DNA of 64,000 nt from Flammeovirgaceae bacterium (GTDB taxonomy: Bacteria; Bacteroidota; Bacteroidia; Cytophagales; Cyclobacteriaceae). The DNA lies in the NCBI GenBank assembly GCA_012032815.1, contig JAAUQD010000001.1, positions 1 through 64,000 on the forward strand. Reading direction: 5' to 3'. This document shows, piece by piece, positions 9,883-20,501 of this stretch. The notes beneath the pieces are model-generated. The model was not told the origin of the DNA. It did not search any database and saw only the letters and a program-made list of their open reading frames with translations. Both the position numbers and the translations under genes were made by a program. Every line of letters begins with the position of its first letter. Position 1 is the first letter of the stretch.

Positions 9883-11052
9883 TTAATTGAGAATCGGATA
9901 ACGCTTGAAGGGCTTTGAGCGATCGAAAAGATACCGGTAGGTTGCATGGCGTTTTACCACTTCTGTATTTATTTGTTCAGCTATTCTAATCATTTTTGGA
10001 TTAAAATCACCAATCCAATTCATCTCATAATCATCATACCGTAAATACTCTTCCTGCATCAGCTTTCTCATAGCCATAATAATTCCACCGTCAAGACCTT
10101 TACCATGATGTTCCGGAATAATTCCAAACAAAACGCCAAATGCTTTTCGTGCTGTGCCCCTCCATTGGTGCCACACAAATTTTAATTTTCCAAACCAATT
10201 GAAATTTCCGTTCACATGTTTAAATATCTGATTCACTTCCGGAAGGGACAGAAAAAATATTACGGGTTCGTCTTTATAATATCCAAACCACAAAAGCTTC
10301 TTATCCATAACGGGCTTCATTTGCTTAACCAGTTGAATCGATTGACTTTCATTTAACTCCGGGGTTTCTCCACGCTTTGCCCATGCTTTATTGTAAATGT
10401 ATCGAATATCGGAGGCAAGCTTTTTAACATCAATTTTGTCTACGTGTCTAAATGAATAGTTTGGGTCTTTAGCTACCAGTTCAGCTTTTTCTGCGAGACG
10501 ATCGGTTAATGGTCCCATTACTTTTCTGCCAAACGTGAGTTGATAAAAGTAAACCTGAAAGCCATAGGCTTCAAAAAGGTCTTTGTAATAAGGGAAATTA
10601 TAATTGCATTGATAATTAGGTTCACGATCAAACCCCTCGATCAACAATCCCCACCAACGATCGCGAGGCCCGAAATTAACCGGGCCATCCATCGCTTCCA
10701 TTCCTCTTTCTTCCAGCCAGGCTTTAGATTGATCAAACAACAGAAACGCAACTTCTTGATCATTGACACATTCAAAAAACCCAATTCCTCCCGTTGGCTG
10801 ATCATTCCCTTTGTTAACTGTTTTTTGATTTACAAAAGCCGCAACTCTTCCTACCGTCTCATGGTTAGCATTCCGCACAATCCAGCGAATGCACTCGCCA
10901 TGTCGGAATGTTTTATTTAATTTCGGATCAAATACTTTTTCTAAATCCTGATTTAGCGGACGAATCCACTTTGGATTTTCTGCGTACAAGCGAACAGGAA
11001 GAAGTAAAAATTCTCTGATATCGGTTTTTGACGTAACTTCTTTTATGGTCAT
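9883..11052 (-). CDS. GNAT-like acetyltransferase family protein
   Basis: 389 aa; RWIVRNANHETVGRVAAFVNQ...GGIGFFECVNDQEVAFLLFDQSKAWLEERGMEAMDGPVNFGPRDRWWGLLIEGF. Confidence 0.6.
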   Translation of the reverse strand: MTIKEVTSKTDIREFLLLPVRLYAENPKWIRPLNQDLEKVFDPKLNKTFRHGECIRWIVRNANHETVGRVAAFVNQKTVNKGNDQPTGGIGFFECVNDQEVAFLLFDQSKAWLEERGMEAMDGPVNFGPRDRWWGLLIEGFDREPNYQCNYNFPYYKDLFEAYGFQVYFYQLTFGRKVMGPLTDRLAEKAELVAKDPNYSFRHVDKIDVKKLASDIRYIYNKAWAKRGETPELNESQSIQLVKQMKPVMDKKLLWFGYYKDEPVIFFLSLPEVNQIFKHVNGNFNWFGKLKFVWHQWRGTARKAFGVLFGIIPEHHGKGLDGGIIMAMRKLMQEEYLRYDDYEMNWIGDFNPKMIRIAEQINTEVVKRHATYRYLFDRSKPFKRYPILN

Positions 11053-11253
11053 TTTGATTGGGACTTGATCATTAAATCCTGTCTGTCTTCATCAATTTCT
11101 AGCTGAAAATTATGACTAATATTTTCAACCTTGAAATCCAAAAATCGCTTAAAACGGCTTTGAATTGCGTCTTTTTTTGAATTTTCAAGATTGCAAGATA
11201 AATGAAATCACAGCATAAGCCACTAATAAAAATGGTCGTTAATCTGATTTTTA

Positions 11254-11979
11254 CTAGCGATTGAGACGTATATGCTGAACAGTCTTCAAATCCCAATCAA
11301 TGACCAACCCCTTGCCTATCCCTTGAGCTACTTCTTTTCCGTACAGATATTCAACAAGATATAATGAAGGGTCGTATGATTTGGCTCCTCCTGACGAAGT
11401 AATGGCCTTTCGATCATGTACAAAACTTACGTTCTCATGAACCTTTAGGTTGGGATACGTTTCTCTAAATCGCTGAATATCTCCGGGGAAAGTTGTGCAT
11501 TCATGTAAGTCAAGTAGTCCAGCCTTCGCTAATACAAAGGCGCCATCACAAAGCGACATGAAGTAAGAGGCTTTCTTTCCCGATTTTTTAACAAAATCAA
11601 TTAAATCAATATTCTCCAAATCAGTATCCATACTATGTTCAGCACTCGGTACAATTAAAATATCTATAGGTGGCAGTGAATCCGTGAGAAAAGAATAATC
11701 GGGTATAATTCTAAGTCCTTCAAAAGTGGTTATAACCTCGCGGGTTGGTGCTACTGTGAAAACCCGAATTCCCGGATTGACATGAAAAACAGTGTGATGA
11801 AGAACATCCATTGGAGCAATGAGCTCTGAGTTGTAAACTCCATTTACGATAAGGAATGCTGCATTAAGTTCTTTTGTAGGCATTACAGGCGAAGAGATTT
11901 CATTCTCAAAGTCACTTGACTTTTCTGAAGTGCAACTGAGAATAAGAGCTAATACAATAATGGTTAATGTGTATTTCAT
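11254..11979 (-). CDS. DJ-1/PfpI (class I GATase-like) domain lipoprotein
   Basis: Signal/lipobox LALILSCTSE; IDILIVPSAE...SYFMSLCDGAFVLAKAGLLD nucleophile-elbow Cys. Confidence 0.75.
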   Translation of the reverse strand: MKYTLTIIVLALILSCTSEKSSDFENEISSPVMPTKELNAAFLIVNGVYNSELIAPMDVLHHTVFHVNPGIRVFTVAPTREVITTFEGLRIIPDYSFLTDSLPPIDILIVPSAEHSMDTDLENIDLIDFVKKSGKKASYFMSLCDGAFVLAKAGLLDLHECTTFPGDIQRFRETYPNLKVHENVSFVHDRKAITSSGGAKSYDPSLYLVEYLYGKEVAQGIGKGLVIDWDLKTVQHIRLNR

Positions 11980-12011
11980 TAATTTTTTTTAGAAATATAA
12001 GAAGGATGAAG

Positions 12012-12618
12012 TTAAGATTCGCTAAGAACCAAGGAGACAACAAAGTCATTACAGAAAAAATGCTCTTTCTGAACAATTAACCCGTTCGTCAAGAGTATAT
12101 CCTGCCAGGGTGGCAATCGTGCTGCATCAATGGAGCAAGTCAACCGGAAAAAGAGATACATTAATCGCATCAGAATTTTCTGCTGTTTGCTTTTTGGAGC
12201 TACAAAATCAGAAATCAACCATTTGGTTTGAGGAGTCGCTACTTTGAAAACAGCAGAAATATGCTTGTTAATATTAGCTCTCAGTAAACTGATCCAGAAA
12301 AAAATTCATGATTATAATATCATAGGTGCGCGTTGATGGTTCCAAATGTTGATCAAAAACAATAGTGTTGTTAATTACTTTACGGTTTCGTGCCAATTCC
12401 ATCATTCCGGTAGATATTTCGATGAAGTTAATCGTGCAGCCCTTTACTATATTATCTATATCGGTCAAGATCTGTCCTGAACCCCCACCCAGAATTAAAA
12501 TCGAGCTATTGGGCTCAATTGATTCCAGAAATTTTTGTTGCGCCCTGATGAGCGTGTTGCCAAATACCAGGTTGGCTAAGAAGTCATAATAGGGCGCTAT
12601 CAAGTTGTAGTTTACCAT
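12012..12618 (-). CDS. Class I SAM-dependent methyltransferase (frameshift near 12270)
   Basis: 12274..12618 has SILILGGGSGQILTDI; frame 12012..12218 extended upstream reads ANINKHISAVFKVATPQTKWLISDFVAPKSKQQ and continues it after a 1-nt shift. Confidence 0.72.
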
Positions 12619-12619
12619 T

Positions 12620-13429
12620 CTAAATGATAAATAAAACTACGGGAAAATAAAAAATTGAATCACCCAATAGGCGATACAAATCATTTGACTTTAACCTAAA
12701 CCGGAAAAGGAAGATGGCTATGAGCATCACATTCATCATCAGTAAAACAAACCATTCGACTGATCCGGAATGTTCATGAAAAATGTAGGTAAAGAGCATT
12801 AGTTGTAGCAGACTTAGGATAACTATGGCATACTCTCCGGTCCTCTTTCCAAAGAGGGTCATGACAGAGTACTGCCCTGAATGTTTATCCATTTCAAAGT
12901 CAAACCACGAGAATAAAATTAAATTGATGAGTACGGTTATAAAAAACACCAACACATAAATATACAAAGGTGTCTTAATTCCGGTTTCAATAGAAGGTAT
13001 TAAAATCCCTACTACGTAAATCATAGCTCCAATAACTTCTTTTGAAAACTTCAGCTTTCTATGGAAGACGAGATAACAAACTACCAAAACTCCAAGAATT
13101 GCCCCGGCCTTCAGTATTGCAGTTGGAAGTAACAGCGACACCACAAAAGTTATAGCAAGCAACACCACGACCATAATAAGCATGGGTTTGTAATTTCGAT
13201 AGAAAAATTCATGACGGATGCTCGTTCTCTCATAATCCAAAAATTTTACATCCAGCAAATGGTCAACGTTATAGATAATCAATACAACTAAGCCAAGAAC
13301 CGTATATACCGGATAATCAATTGGCGACCCAGATAATTTTGCAAAGAAGCCCGCTGATACTACTGCACCAAGAGCAATATCGATGCTCAATGTATTGATG
13401 ATCAGTAGATGATTCTTAAAAGGATTCAT
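12620..13429 (-). CDS. UbiA prenyltransferase-like membrane protein
   Basis: Polytopic; IIYNVDHLLDVKFLDYERTS Asp-rich motif and WFDFEMDKHSGQYS second Asp motif. Confidence 0.6.
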   Translation of the reverse strand: MNPFKNHLLIINTLSIDIALGAVVSAGFFAKLSGSPIDYPVYTVLGLVVLIIYNVDHLLDVKFLDYERTSIRHEFFYRNYKPMLIMVVVLLAITFVVSLLLPTAILKAGAILGVLVVCYLVFHRKLKFSKEVIGAMIYVVGILIPSIETGIKTPLYIYVLVFFITVLINLILFSWFDFEMDKHSGQYSVMTLFGKRTGEYAIVILSLLQLMLFTYIFHEHSGSVEWFVLLMMNVMLIAIFLFRFRLKSNDLYRLLGDSIFYFPVVLFII

Positions 13430-13476
13430 AAAAAAAGCCCAACCGGAGTTGAGCTTCAAAATATAATGCTTAAAAT

Positions 13477-14346
<870 letters not shown>

Positions 14347-14357
14347 TTAGGTCGCGC

Positions 14358-15938
14358 TTACTTAGTAAACTTTTGTGCTAATTCCAGGGCAATTTTTTTC
14401 ACCAAGTCGGCATCTCCATCCTCCATTTTGCCGGCTCGGAAATTATCAAGTACCTGATTGTGCTGTGCCCTAAGGATTACAATTAAATCTTTTTCAAACT
14501 CCTTAACTTTATTGACAGGCACTTTATCAAGATAACCTTTAGTAGATGCTAAAATAATGGCCACTTGCTCTTCAACCTTTACCGGAGCATATTGGGGTTG
14601 CTTTAATACTTCCGTATTTCTGCGTCCCCGCTCAATAGTAAGTTTAGTCGCTGCATCCAGGTCTGAACCAAATTTTGAAAATGCTTCGAGTTCTCGGAAT
14701 TGAGCCTGATCCAATTTTAATGTACCCGCCACTTTCTTCATGGATTTGATCTGAGCTGAACCTCCAACACGGCTTACGGATATACCAACGTTAATGGCAG
14801 GACGGATTCCCGAGTTGAATAAATTCGTCTCTAAAAATATCTGACCGTCAGTAATGGAAATTACATTGGTTGGGATGTAGGCTGATACATCATTGGCTTG
14901 TGTTTCAATAATGGGTAAAGCAGTGAGCGATCCACCTCCCTTTACTTTCGATTTCAGAGAAGCTGGAAGATCATTCATGTTTTTCGCAATCTCATCATTG
15001 TTGATAACCTTGGCTGCCCTTTCCAACAAACGAGAGTGCAGATAAAATACATCTCCAGGATAGGCCTCACGTCCGGGGGGTCTACGTAACAAGAGCGACA
15101 CTTCTCTGTAGGCAACCGCCTGCTTTGAAAGATCATCATAGATTACAAGGGCCGGTCTTCCGGTGTCACGGAAGAACTCGCCTATTGCTGCTCCGGTAAA
15201 AGGTGCAAAAAACTGCATAGGCGCAGGATCGGATGCCGATGCCGAAACAATCACTGAATAATCCATAGCTCCAGCATTTTGCAAAGTTGCCGCCACGTTG
15301 GCAACGGTTGATGCCTTCTGGCCAATAGCGACATAAATACAAAATACGGGCTGACCCTTATCAAAAAATTCCTTTTGGTTAATAATGGTGTCAATGGCCA
15401 CCGCAGTCTTCCCGGTTTGACGATCACCAATGATCAACTCACGCTGACCCCGACCGATTGGAATCATGGAGTCTATTGCTTTGATGCCGGTTTGAAGCGG
15501 TTCATTTACCGGTTGACGAAATATTACTCCGGGCGCTTTGCGTTCCAGCGGCATTTCAAACAGCTCTCCCGAAACGGGCCCTTTACCATCAATAGGTTGA
15601 GCTAATGTATTGACCACTCTGCCTAACAACCCTTCACCCACTTGTACGGAAGCAATTAATCCGGTACGTTTTACCGTATCACCTTCCCGTATTTCTTTTG
15701 ATTCTCCAAGCAATACGGCTCCTACGTTATCTTCTTCAAGATTTAGAACCATGGCCTTGAGTCCATTTTCAAATTCAAGAAGCTCTCCTGCCTGTGCTTT
15801 GGTTAATCCATAGATGCGGGCAACCCCATCACCTACGGTAAGTACGGTGCCCACTTCTTCCAGTTGGGCTTCTGTTTTAGAGCCTGATAACTGCTCTCTG
15901 AGTATTGCTGAAATTTCTTCAGGTCTTATTTCTGCCAT
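14358..15938 (-). CDS. atpA: F-type ATP synthase alpha subunit
   Basis: [19 protein letters not shown] Walker A; full-length 526 aa. Confidence 0.97.
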   Translation of the reverse strand: MAEIRPEEISAILREQLSGSKTEAQLEEVGTVLTVGDGVARIYGLTKAQAGELLEFENGLKAMVLNLEEDNVGAVLLGESKEIREGDTVKRTGLIASVQVGEGLLGRVVNTLAQPIDGKGPVSGELFEMPLERKAPGVIFRQPVNEPLQTGIKAIDSMIPIGRGQRELIIGDRQTGKTAVAIDTIINQKEFFDKGQPVFCIYVAIGQKASTVANVAATLQNAGAMDYSVIVSASASDPAPMQFFAPFTGAAIGEFFRDTGRPALVIYDDLSKQAVAYREVSLLLRRPPGREAYPGDVFYLHSRLLERAAKVINNDEIAKNMNDLPASLKSKVKGGGSLTALPIIETQANDVSAYIPTNVISITDGQIFLETNLFNSGIRPAINVGISVSRVGGSAQIKSMKKVAGTLKLDQAQFRELEAFSKFGSDLDAATKLTIERGRRNTEVLKQPQYAPVKVEEQVAIILASTKGYLDKVPVNKVKEFEKDLIVILRAQHNQVLDNFRAGKMEDGDADLVKKIALELAQKFTK

Positions 15939-15965
15939 TGGACCAATTTTTAAAGTATACTACTA

Positions 15966-16526
15966 TTATAATTCCCGGATATACGGATTTCTTTTAAACG
16001 TAACCTTGAGTTTCTTGAGTTTGTTTTTAATGGAAGCATCGATCTGACGATCACCAACATTCAAAACAAATCCACCAATCATTTCTTTATCTACCGTCTC
16101 AACAAGCTCTACCTCTTCCCGTAAGCTCAATTTTTTAACTATTGCTTTAATCTCTTTCCGGAGTTTTTCATCGATGGGTGCAGCGGAGAGTATCGTAGCC
16201 TTTTCAATTCCCAGATATTCATTATAAGCCTGATGAAAATCGCTGGCTATTTCAGGAAGAATGGGCTCCCGGTTTTTTCGTGTAAGGATGTCCAAAATAG
16301 CAAGGGTTAAATTATGCACCTTTCCCTTAAATATTTTTTCTAATATTCTTTTCTTGACATCATGCTTAACAATTGGACTTCTAAGCATCAGCACCAAGTC
16401 AAAGTTAGTTTTAAACGTACTGTCAAAGAGTAACATATCATTGTGAATCGCTTCAAGTGCTCCCTGATCAACCGCCAGGCTCAACAATGATTTTACATAC
16501 CTACTTGCTACTCTTGAGTATGCCAT
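15966..16526 (-). CDS. atpH: F-type ATP synthase delta subunit
   Basis: MAYSRVASRYVKSLLSLAVDQG...VDKEMIGGFVLNVGDRQIDASIKNKLKKLK. Confidence 0.94.
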   Translation of the reverse strand: MAYSRVASRYVKSLLSLAVDQGALEAIHNDMLLFDSTFKTNFDLVLMLRSPIVKHDVKKRILEKIFKGKVHNLTLAILDILTRKNREPILPEIASDFHQAYNEYLGIEKATILSAAPIDEKLRKEIKAIVKKLSLREEVELVETVDKEMIGGFVLNVGDRQIDASIKNKLKKLKVTFKRNPYIREL

Positions 16527-16528
16527 GG

Positions 16529-17022
16529 CTAGTTCAGTTTAAGATCTTTTACAAGTTTGTCTACCAGCTCTTTCTGACTTGCATCATCGGATAAGTTCTT
16601 TTTAAGAAGCTTTTCGGAGATCTCCAGAGAAAACATGGCTACCTGCTCTCTTACATCACGAAGGGCCGCCTGTTTCTCCGTATTGATCACAGCTTTGGCA
16701 TCTTCAATAATCTTATTGGCAGCTTTCTTTGCCTCTTCCTGAATTTGATCTCCCATTTGCCGGCAGCATCTCTTGCTTCTTTAATAATTTTATCGCGTTC
16801 AATACGCGCTTCGATAAGCAATTGCTCATTATCGGATTTCAATTGCTGAACTTCCAACTTAGCTTTTTCAGCGGTATCCAAAGCTTGATGAATTGAGATT
16901 TCCCGCTCCTTTAAAGCATCCATAATTGGCCTCCAGGCTAACTTTGATAATATAAAGATTAAGCCAAGGAATATGATTGTCTGCCAAAAAATCAGTCCAA
17001 TACCAGGTGTTAGTAAATCCAT
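16529..17022 (-). CDS. atpF: F-type ATP synthase B subunit (frameshift near 16757)
   Basis: MDLLTPGIGLIFWQTIIFLGLIFILSKLAW then ...EARDAAGKMGDQIQEEAKKAANKII if AAA becomes AAAA. Confidence 0.93.
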
Positions 17023-17112
17023 ATCGCGTTAATTAAAGTCTCTAAATAAAAGTCGCTTAAAATCAAGAAGCCTGCTCAGGCCCATCGCCAAAAGCAAGCT
17101 TCTTATTTCAAT

Positions 17113-17367
17113 TTAGGCTTTGTTTGAAATCATGAAACAAATCACAAGAGCAAACAAGGCAGCTACCTCAACAAGGGCAGCAATGATCAGCATCGAGCCC
17201 TGCAACTTATTTGCAGATTCAGGCTGACGAGCCATAGCTTCCATTGCCGAACCACCAATACGACCCACACCGATCCCAGCACCAATTGCTGCCAGACCTG
17301 CGCCAATACCGGCTCCCATGATAGCATAGCTAATGTCTAATAAAAGAGCTAACATAACTTTTAACAT
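17113..17367 (-). CDS. atpE: F-type ATP synthase C subunit
   Basis: GAGIGAGLAAIGAGIGVGRIGGSAMEAMARQPE. Confidence 0.96.
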   Translation of the reverse strand: MLKVMLALLLDISYAIMGAGIGAGLAAIGAGIGVGRIGGSAMEAMARQPESANKLQGSMLIIAALVEVAALFALVICFMISNKA

Positions 17368-17434
17368 TTTAGTACAACAAGTCCAGGGCCTTCCTGGAGT
17401 ATCTTTCAGGAGTACATGTACTCCATAATTTCAT

Positions 17435-18454
17435 TTAGTGATGTTCATGTTCTTCTGTGGCCAGGCCTATATACAAGGCTGAGAATAGCGTAAACACATA
17501 GGCTTGAATCCCTGCCACCAACAATTCTATCAGAGAAATGAACAAAACAAATATTGAAGCTCCAATTCCCACAAAGTAACTATGGAAAATGAAGGTCATA
17601 AATATTAAACTTAATAAAACGATGTGGCCCGCTGTGATCGCTGCAAAGAGACGAATCATCAGTGAAAACGGTTTAGTGAAAATTCCAATCAGCTCAACCG
17701 GCAAAATGATCAGGCGCAATGGAAGTGGAACTCCGGGCGTCCAGAATATGTGTGTCCAGTAATTCTTATTGCCACTAACATTGGTAATAATAAATGTAAA
17801 AACAGCCAGCGTCATGGTCACTGCGATGTTACCTGTCAGGTTTGCCGCTCCAGGAAGTAGTCCTAATAAGTTTCCAAACAGAACAAAAAAGAAAAGAGTC
17901 ATCAGGTATGGGAGGTACTTCTCATATTTGGGGCCTGCATTTGGTTTTACCACTTCATCCCTGATAAAAAAGATAATGGGCTCCATAAAGGATTGTAATC
18001 CACTTGGGGCTTTGCCTTTTCGTTTTTTATATGAATTAGCTACTGAAATAAATACCCACACCATAAGCAGTGAGGTAATAAAGAGCATAGCTACATTCTT
18101 TGTGATGGATAGATCAACTACGGATGCGTCTGAGCCGGTAATGGTGATGTGCCCATGCTCAAGTGTGTACCCATTGTATTCAATCAAATTATGATGCTCG
18201 TCATAAAAATTGCCCGATGAGAAAACATCCAAACCGCGTTCACTTGAGTATACCACAACAGGCAGATAAAGCGTGCCGTAGTGACCATCCCAAAAGTGCC
18301 AGATATGGTCATCCATAACGTGGTGAATGATCAACTCACTGGCGTTTTCCGCGGGTTCATTTTCCTGAGCTTGGGTACTGCCAGAAAAGGCTAAAAAAAA
18401 GAGCAAGAAAAAGGCAAAAAATGCTTGTTTTTGATGCGAATAGGGCCTTTTCAT
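17435..18454 (-). CDS. atpB: F-type ATP synthase A subunit
   Basis: Polytopic; LIGIFTKPFSLMIRLFAAITAGHIVLLSLI...AGIQAYVFTLFSALYIGLA. Confidence 0.95.
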   Translation of the reverse strand: MKRPYSHQKQAFFAFFLLFFLAFSGSTQAQENEPAENASELIIHHVMDDHIWHFWDGHYGTLYLPVVVYSSERGLDVFSSGNFYDEHHNLIEYNGYTLEHGHITITGSDASVVDLSITKNVAMLFITSLLMVWVFISVANSYKKRKGKAPSGLQSFMEPIIFFIRDEVVKPNAGPKYEKYLPYLMTLFFFVLFGNLLGLLPGAANLTGNIAVTMTLAVFTFIITNVSGNKNYWTHIFWTPGVPLPLRLIILPVELIGIFTKPFSLMIRLFAAITAGHIVLLSLIFMTFIFHSYFVGIGASIFVLFISLIELLVAGIQAYVFTLFSALYIGLATEEHEHH

Positions 18455-18553
18455 GAGCGGTTTTCGGGGTCTTATTTGAACGAGTGCAAAAGTATTGATT
18501 AATCACCCAAAAAAAATGATTTAAAACCTTTTTGACCTAATTCGGTCCTGTAG

Positions 18554-18919
18554 TTATGACCTTAATTTTCTGAAAAGAAGAGAAACTTCAAGTGTGGTGA
18601 AAGCCCCATAGCAAATGATAAAAAGTAGAGCATTCTTAACTGCGCCATTGCGGTCAATAAAAATGAACACAAGAATTAATCCTCCAAACACGATAAGTTT
18701 AAGAACGATTGACAGTAAATACTCATTGGTAAATCGAGCCGGATTTTTAATGGACATTTTCAAAACGAAAAGCACAAGAATAACTCCAATCCATTGAGAT
18801 AGGATTATAGCAGTAGAAAAACTAGGCAGCGAATCCCACCAATCAAAAGATAGTCCGACCGCCAAGGAGAGCCATATTAAGCCAGCCAATATTCCGGTGT
18901 ATAAAACAAGCTTGAACAC
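18554..18919 (-). CDS. Small membrane protein in ATP synthase operon (AtpI-like position)
   Basis: 121 aa, hydrophobic, directly upstream of atpB. Confidence 0.55.
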   Translation of the reverse strand: MFKLVLYTGILAGLIWLSLAVGLSFDWWDSLPSFSTAIILSQWIGVILVLFVLKMSIKNPARFTNEYLLSIVLKLIVFGGLILVFIFIDRNGAVKNALLFIICYGAFTTLEVSLLFRKLRS

Positions 18920-19149
18920 TAGAAGTCCTTGTTGATTGATTTGAGTAGCTGGTATATCATTCCAACAAAAACGATCATCACAAAAGACAATAAAAAAGCG
19001 GGAAACTTATTGTTAAGATAGTCGTCAAGTTCATATCCCAGCCAGGCAGCTATTCCTAGCGACAGGAAAAGCTGAAGCCCAACACTGCTATATTTTAAGT
19101 ACTTATTATAAGGCTTTGGCTCCTTCTTGTTGGAGGGTCCTTGTTCCAT
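18919..19149 (-). CDS. AtpZ/AtpI family protein
   Basis: YSSVGLQLFLSLGIAAWLGYELDDYLNNKFPAFLLSFVMIVFVGMIYQL. Confidence 0.75.
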   Translation of the reverse strand: MEQGPSNKKEPKPYNKYLKYSSVGLQLFLSLGIAAWLGYELDDYLNNKFPAFLLSFVMIVFVGMIYQLLKSINKDF

Positions 19150-19534
19150 TATCGGCTGCTTTGAATTCTTTCACCGTGGCCCCCATCCTGCAACTTCCGT
19201 TAAATACGGCTCCCGGCTCTACAACCAATTTGCCAGTGGAGATGTCACCATGGACAACAGCTGTGGATTTTAAAACCAGCATTTCGCTGATATCAATTTT
19301 ACCCTTCACTTCTCCCTCGATGTCCGCATTCTGCGCAGTTACATTACCCTGCACCTGGCTGCTATTGCCTAATGCAATCTTGGATTTGGATTTGATATGG
19401 CCAATTACTTTACCTTCAATCCGGATATTTCCGTAGGTTTCAATATTACCTTCCAGCAAAGTCCCTTTGCCGATGGTATTCGTTGAGTTGCTAATTTCTT
19501 CTGCCACTTTTTTTTGCTCTTTAGAAGTAAACAT
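19106..19534 (-). CDS. Bactofilin (polymer-forming cytoskeletal protein)
   Basis: NTIGKGTLLEGNIETYGNIRIEGKVIGHIKSKSKIALGNSSQVQGNVTAQNADIEGEVKGKI. Confidence 0.88.
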   Translation of the reverse strand: MFTSKEQKKVAEEISNSTNTIGKGTLLEGNIETYGNIRIEGKVIGHIKSKSKIALGNSSQVQGNVTAQNADIEGEVKGKIDISEMLVLKSTAVVHGDISTGKLVVEPGAVFNGSCRMGATVKEFKAADNGTRTLQQEGAKAL

Positions 19535-19543
19535 GTTAAAAAA

Positions 19544-20409
19544 TTAAAACGTTACAAATTCTTCGGGATTTTGCGGGTTCCCGTTATACCACAATTCAAA
19601 ATGCAAATGTGGACCGTCTGTCATTTCACCACTATTGCCAACTATTGATATGATTTCACCAGCATTAACAAAAGTACCTACTTTTTTTAGGAGCTCTGCA
19701 TTATGTTTATAAACAGATAGCAAATCTCCTCGATGCTGAATAGCCATCACATAACCGGAATCCTGAGTCCACGATGCCATGATAACGGTTCCATCGGCAA
19801 TACATTTTACAGGCTCATTCGTTTTTGCAACAATGTCCACTCCGTAATGACCCTTCTTTAAATCGTAGTGGTCGGAAATAAAACCTGTGATGGGTGTAAA
19901 AAATAAGTTTCCTGAAGTTCACGTTGCTTATTGCTGGTCAACGTTATTAACGAAAGCTCCGACTGTTCAAATTCCTGCCTGAACTGTGAGTCGGTCGCTG
20001 CCAAATTCATATTCCCTATTGCCTTAGCGGGCGTCAGTTGGTCGCTGAATTCTGAAGATGGATCTTCAAATCCGGAGGAAGTGTCACCCCGAAGGATGCG
20101 CTGAAAATTATAAATAAACCTGTCCTTTCTATCCACTTCTATAGCCAATGAATCAACCTTAAGTGCTAATTCATACAGTTTCTTGTTCGCCTCCATTTGA
20201 GCGTGCCGTGGATCAAACCACTTGGCCAATATCGTTTTTGACAGATAAAGACTCAGACCGAAAATGGCTATAAACAGTGTTATGGATAACACCAACAGCT
20301 TGGCATAGGTAAAGCCAAAAGTGGTCTTTTCAGCCAGATTCTCCTCGTTTCGAATGACCAGCTGGTATTTTGTCGTTAACCGCTCAGATATAGTCTTTTT
20401 GGGTTTCAA
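19544..20409 (-). CDS. M23 family metallopeptidase, membrane anchored (frameshift near 19900)
   Basis: 19858..20409 TM plus coiled coil; 19544..19840 VDIVAKTNEPVKCIADGTVIMASW...GPHLHFELWYNG; join ETYFFTPITGFISDHYDLKKGHYGVDI if T6 is T7. Confidence 0.87.
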
Positions 20410-20472
20410 ATTCCCTTATTTTAGTGCAAAAGTAGATATTCTGATCAATTATAATATTGAATATCTGATTTT

Positions 20473-20480
20473 TACGTTTG
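20473..20480 (+). promoter_or_regulatory. -7 element TACGTTTG upstream of sprE-like gene
   Basis: TAnnTTTG match about 22 nt before a TTG start. Confidence 0.4.
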
Positions 20481-20501
20481 TAGTATTAAATAAGAGTTTA
20501 A

